Assembly (NCBI GenBank): GCA_016200005.1
Contig: JACQFP010000031.1
Coordinates: 105,387 to 169,386, forward strand
Reading direction: 5' to 3'
Source of the DNA: Verrucomicrobiota bacterium
Lineage (GTDB): Bacteria > Verrucomicrobiota > Verrucomicrobiia > Limisphaerales > PALSA-1396
DNA: 64,000 nucleotides
Of the stretch, positions 61,152 to 64,000 are shown piece after piece (position 1 is the stretch's first letter; the number at the start of each line of letters is the position of its first letter). A model generated the notes under the pieces. That model had not been told where the DNA came from and made no database searches. It worked only from the letters and a program-made list of their open reading frames with translations. The position numbers and the translations under genes are program-made.

Positions 61152-62588
61152 TTACGATTTCTTCTCCGCCTTCTTCTCCTCGGCAGGTTTGAGCGGCCAC
61201 TGCGCTGATTCCGTCCGCGCGGTTTTCAGGTACGCTTCAATCTTCGCCACAATTTCCGGATGCTGGCTCGCGACATTCGTCTGTTCGCCCAAATCAGTTT
61301 TCAAGTTGTAAAGTTCCAACGGCACACCCGGACTCAACCGCACGGCTTTCCAATCGCCCATCCGCACGGCCTGCTTCGAGCCGCGCTCGTGGAACTCCCA
61401 GTAAAAGAACTCGTGCCGCTTCGTTTGTTCCTGACCGAGCAACGTCGGCAGAATGGAAATGCCGTCGATGTTCGGCGGCGGCTTGACACTCGCGATCTCC
61501 GCCGCCGTCGGCAGGAAATCCCAGAACGCCCACGGGAAATCACTGACGACGCCCTCCTTGATCTTGCCCGGCCAGCGAACAATCGTCGGCACGCGGATGC
61601 CGCCTTCGTAAAGATCGCGTTTGATGCCGCGCAAAGGCCCGCGGCTCTCGAAGAAATCGGGATCGTTGCCGCCTTCCTTGTGCGGGCCGTTGTCGCTGGA
61701 GAAAAAAACAATCGTGTTGTCGTCGATCTGCAGGTCTTTGAGTTTGGACAGGAGGATGCCGACGTCGCGGTCGAGACGGGTGATCATCGTGGCCTTGTTT
61801 TTTTCCGGTTGCGGCCACGGCTCATTGGCGTAAGGCGAATCGCCCGGCGCTTCCATGCCGTTGCCGGTGGCGCGGGTCAATTCGTTGTTCGCGTGCGGGA
61901 TCGTGTAGGCGAGATAAAGAAAGAACGGTTTGTCCTTGTTGATGTTCAAAAAGTTCAGCGCGGTGAACGTGAAATAGTCATGGGAATATTCGCCCTTCTG
62001 GCCGTTCTGATTCTTGTCCAGCAACACGCGACGTTCGTTCCCTTGCGGGTCGCTGCGCCAGAGAAATTCGGGATAGTAATTGTGAGCGTGATGCTGATCG
62101 AGATAGCCAAACCATTCGTCGAAACCCTTCTTGCCGGGAACACCCGATGAACCTTCCAGGCCGAGTCCCCACTTGCCAATGACGCCGGTGCGATAGCCGG
62201 CCTGTTTCAGAATTTCACCGACCGTCACATCTTCCGGTCGCAAAGCGAGCGATGAATTGCCGCGAATCCAGCCGTGGCCCGAATGCAGACCGGTCATGAG
62301 CGCGCACCGCGACGGCGCGCAAACCGTGCTGCCGGCATAAACGCTGGTGAAGCGCATTCCTTCATCAGCCATGCGATCAAGGCTGGGCGTTTTGATTTTC
62401 TTTTGCCCGAAACAACCGACATCGCCATAGCCGAGGTCATCCGCCAGAATGAAAATGATGTTGGGTTTGTGCTGGGGTCTGGGGCGCGTGACTTTGGGTG
62501 CCTGAGCAGCGACAGACAACGCGAGCAGGCTCGTGGCTAGGAGCGCAATCACCGCGTGCCAGAAGCCCGATGAAATTCTCTTGGTCAT
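61152..62588 (-). CDS. Secreted type I sulfatase
   Basis: A 478-residue exported sulfatase (alkaline phosphatase superfamily). The signal is VIALLATSLLALSVAAQA. Metal-binding IIFILADDLGYGDVGCFG (Asp50, Asp51) is followed by the formylglycine motif CAPSR at Cys90-Arg94, then CALMTGLHSGHGWIRGN. Later residues FFSSDNGPHKEG complete the metal site. Such enzymes remove sulfate esters from polysaccharides, glycosaminoglycans or aryl sulfates; the substrate is not predictable. Cys at the active site needs modification, which the neighbouring FGE can supply. The ATG at 62588 begins the signal; 62630 would add a non-export leader. The C terminus is Lys/Glu rich (PAEEKKAEKKS). Confidence 0.94.
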   Translation of the reverse strand: MTKRISSGFWHAVIALLATSLLALSVAAQAPKVTRPRPQHKPNIIFILADDLGYGDVGCFGQKKIKTPSLDRMADEGMRFTSVYAGSTVCAPSRCALMTGLHSGHGWIRGNSSLALRPEDVTVGEILKQAGYRTGVIGKWGLGLEGSSGVPGKKGFDEWFGYLDQHHAHNYYPEFLWRSDPQGNERRVLLDKNQNGQKGEYSHDYFTFTALNFLNINKDKPFFLYLAYTIPHANNELTRATGNGMEAPGDSPYANEPWPQPEKNKATMITRLDRDVGILLSKLKDLQIDDNTIVFFSSDNGPHKEGGNDPDFFESRGPLRGIKRDLYEGGIRVPTIVRWPGKIKEGVVSDFPWAFWDFLPTAAEIASVKPPPNIDGISILPTLLGQEQTKRHEFFYWEFHERGSKQAVRMGDWKAVRLSPGVPLELYNLKTDLGEQTNVASQHPEIVAKIEAYLKTARTESAQWPLKPAEEKKAEKKS

Positions 62589-62700
62589 AATGCTGCCGGC
62601 ATTTTTCAAGAAACGAGGCGCTTCGTCCAATCAAATGAACGCAAAAACCCGCTGATTGGTTGAGTCCGCCAAGTGCGTGGCCTGAAACTCCCTCCCTGAT

Positions 62701-62786
62701 GTAGCAGCCGAGGTGACGAGGCTCTGATCAAGAATCCGGATCCCGAAATTCGAAGCTAATTGGAGCCTCATCACTTCGGCTGCAAC
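62701..62786. repeat. Palindromic element with heptamer core, copy 3 (intergenic)
   Basis: Arms 62701-62724 (GTAGCAGCCGAGGTGACGAG...) and 62763-62786, three mismatches; the core 62731-62758 has four 7-base units such as GGATCCC and GAAATTC. It is the most degenerate of the three full copies. Confidence 0.82.
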
Positions 62787-62816
62787 GTTTTGCTGATCTG
62801 CCAGCGACTCATCCAG

Positions 62817-63092
62817 TCAGCCCCGTTTGCCCTTGGAAACCCGGCTGCGGATTTTCCCTACGCTGGTTTTCGGCAAGTCGGGCGAAATGAGTTGATGGAC
62901 CTCGATTCCGTAGGTTTTCGCCAGCCGCTCCAGGGTGGACAGCCGCAAATCCTTTTTTCGACCGGCTTCAATGGCCTGGTAGTACTTGTAGGAAATCCCG
63001 CTCAACTCGGAGAACGCTTCCTGGGTCAGGTTATGGTGCGCTCTGAGGTCTTTTAACCGGGTCAAGAGCCGTGTGATTGCGGTAGCTGCCAC
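62817..63092 (-). CDS. XRE-family helix-turn-helix transcriptional regulator
   Basis: A 91-residue DNA-binding protein. The HTH is LKDLRAHHNLTQEAFSELSG, ISYKYYQAIEAGRKKDLRLS, TLERLAKTYGI, which aligns with the Cro/CI-type motif over about residues 13-70. A basic tail (GKIRSRVSKGKRG) follows. It is a single gene facing the sulfatase on the same strand; the palindromic element lies between them. Targets are unknown. There is no phage gene nearby, so it is probably a chromosomal regulator. Confidence 0.86.
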   Translation of the reverse strand: MAATAITRLLTRLKDLRAHHNLTQEAFSELSGISYKYYQAIEAGRKKDLRLSTLERLAKTYGIEVHQLISPDLPKTSVGKIRSRVSKGKRG

Positions 63093-63234
63093 GCGTGCAG
63101 CATCGTATTTTGAGCTTGACTAAAACACCCATCCAACGGTAGCGTTGCTGAATCTTACCAATCTGGGCACCAGTTGCACGGGGCCACCCTCAAGGGCAAG
63201 AAATTCAGTCCGTGAAGCTTAACTGCTCAATCAA

Positions 63235-63885
63235 ATGAAAATAAAATATCCCTCTATTTTGACAGCGTGCCTAGCTGTGGCCGGTGGTGCTACGGCTCAA
63301 TCGCTCACCGACGACTTTAATGGTGCGTCAATCAATCCTGCTCTATGGAGCACGTTTGTTACTTCGTTTGGCAATTCCTCGATTTCTGAATCTTCAGGCA
63401 ACGTGCGTTTTGTGAACGGTTCATGGCTCACAACCGTCGCTCAATTCCCGAACGCATCAGTATCAGGCCGCTTTCGCATTTCGGGGTGGGAATACGACAG
63501 ATTCAAAGTCTTGGTCAGAAGTGATGGAACAAGAGTGGACACTAATTCGCAGGTACGTATCGGCGGAATTGGGATTCAATTTACGTCTGGCTCGAACCCA
63601 GATTACGGCGCATCTCAAACCCTCCAACTCTGGAATTTTCAGACCGGAACTTTCTTGGCGGCAGCCGCCCCAACCATCGACATGAACACCTACTACGATT
63701 TTTTGATTACGGACTCCGGGAGCATGATCTCGGTATTTTTGAGTAATTCGCCAATTGCAATTCTGAGCTTTTCGAGCACTACAACCTACGGAAACTACAT
63801 TGAATTTGGTAACAGAGAACAAGCGGCAGGTTCAGGGCCACCACCTTATTATCTGGACTTGGGCGGCGCAATTCTTTTTCTGTAA
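63235..63885 (+). CDS. Secreted beta-sandwich-like protein of unknown function
   Basis: A 216-residue exported protein. The signal is SILTACLAVAGGATAQ. The mature part starts DDFNGASINPALWSTFVTSF, a pattern typical of concanavalin A-like laminarinase/DUF1583-type sandwiches, followed by VRFVNGSWLTTVAQFPNASV, SGRFRISGWEYDRF and YYDFLITDSGSM. No catalytic Glu pair of a glycosidase is evident. It stops at GGAILFL without the usual C-terminal sorting motif, so it may be truncated at the C terminus. The A+T content is higher than in its neighbours, so transfer is possible. Confidence 0.6.
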   Translation: MKIKYPSILTACLAVAGGATAQSLTDDFNGASINPALWSTFVTSFGNSSISESSGNVRFVNGSWLTTVAQFPNASVSGRFRISGWEYDRFKVLVRSDGTRVDTNSQVRIGGIGIQFTSGSNPDYGASQTLQLWNFQTGTFLAAAAPTIDMNTYYDFLITDSGSMISVFLSNSPIAILSFSSTTTYGNYIEFGNREQAAGSGPPPYYLDLGGAILFL

Positions 63886-63909
63886 ATTTGTTGAGCATCA
63901 AACTGAGGG

Positions 63910-64000
63910 CTAGGTTTGGCATTCCATGTTGAGGTAAACTTTTCCGGTTTCCCAGACTTCACTGGTTTCCTGGAGCAGGGCCGAGACGAGTCGGAGCAAC
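63910..64000 (-). mobile_element. 3' end of an IS256-type transposase gene (5' part beyond window edge)
   Basis: Read from the window edge, the minus strand encodes LLRLVSALLQETSEVWETGK, then VYLNMECQT and a TAG at 63912-63910. RLVSALLQE..E.W..GK.YLNME is the pattern of the C terminus of IS256/Mutator-type transposases. Only 29 residues are visible, so the family assignment rests on this short match. Confidence 0.62.

Noticed and set aside
1..64000. tRNA, rRNA, prophage, restriction-modification or other anti-phage system
   Set aside because: None found by reading gaps and gene products; only a VapBC-like pair, IS fragments and repeats are present.

Overview
The window looks like a chromosomal piece of a Verrucomicrobiota bacterium, probably of the Pedosphaera/Limisphaerales type. 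The evidence is gene content: very large secreted LamG, beta-propeller and beta-helix proteins, Ser/Thr kinases with WD40 or TPR tails beside an ECF sigma factor, a sulfatase with its formylglycine-generating enzyme, TonB systems of a diderm cell, and no phage, rRNA, tRNA or CRISPR. Taxonomy is inferred from these families only.

Layout. 0-2.6 kb: end of an oligopeptide/dipeptide ABC importer (oppC partial, oppD, oppF). 2.9-8 kb: TonB-dependent receptor followed by tonB-exbB-exbD. 8-9.6 kb: two coiled-coil envelope proteins. 9.6-16.6 kb: one 2320-residue LamG/lectin/Ig protein. 16.8-24.2 kb: housekeeping genes (galE, a HupE-like protein, a CBS-less IMP dehydrogenase, a second exbB-exbD-tonB set, a dimeric dUTPase-like protein, hpt, a GNAT, moaD, moaE). 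24.2-46.1 kb: a minus-strand accessory block of secreted repeat proteins, two Ser/Thr kinases, a TPR protein, a cytochrome c fusion and an ECF sigma factor. 46.1-46.7 kb: gene debris (a moaE 3' fragment and an IS110 fragment). 46.7-64 kb: an AsmA-like protein, an M20 peptidase, a VapBC-like pair, Maf, DUF1802, a nucleoside MFS transporter, a TIM-barrel isomerase, dapA-dapB-folK, a lipoprotein, an esterase, FGE plus sulfatase, an XRE regulator, a secreted protein and the 3' end of an IS256-type transposase.

The main discovery candidate is regulatory. Six sites, all on the minus strand between 25.6 and 45.4 kb, carry GTTAC-N15-GGTCTG with an invariant 15-base spacer. Each lies upstream of a gene or operon of the accessory block: DUF3455+propeller, WD40 kinase, cytochrome c fusion, BNR propeller, three-gene secretome operon, and TPR protein+kinase. 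The sixth lies just behind the ECF sigma gene. Three sites share a further hairpin at the same distance downstream. This reads as a local ECF sigma/Ser-Thr kinase regulon with its own promoter class.

The second theme is repeat invasion. Degenerate tandem heptamers occur at gene starts, between genes and inside genes (hpt, moaD-moaE, folK/dapB, the WD40 kinase, the beta-helix signal peptide). Palindromic elements of about 90 bp carry a heptamer core between 24-base inverted arms, and one has inserted in frame into a kinase domain. One large secreted beta-propeller gene (34.4-37.6 kb) is broken by an amber codon and a homopolymer frameshift.
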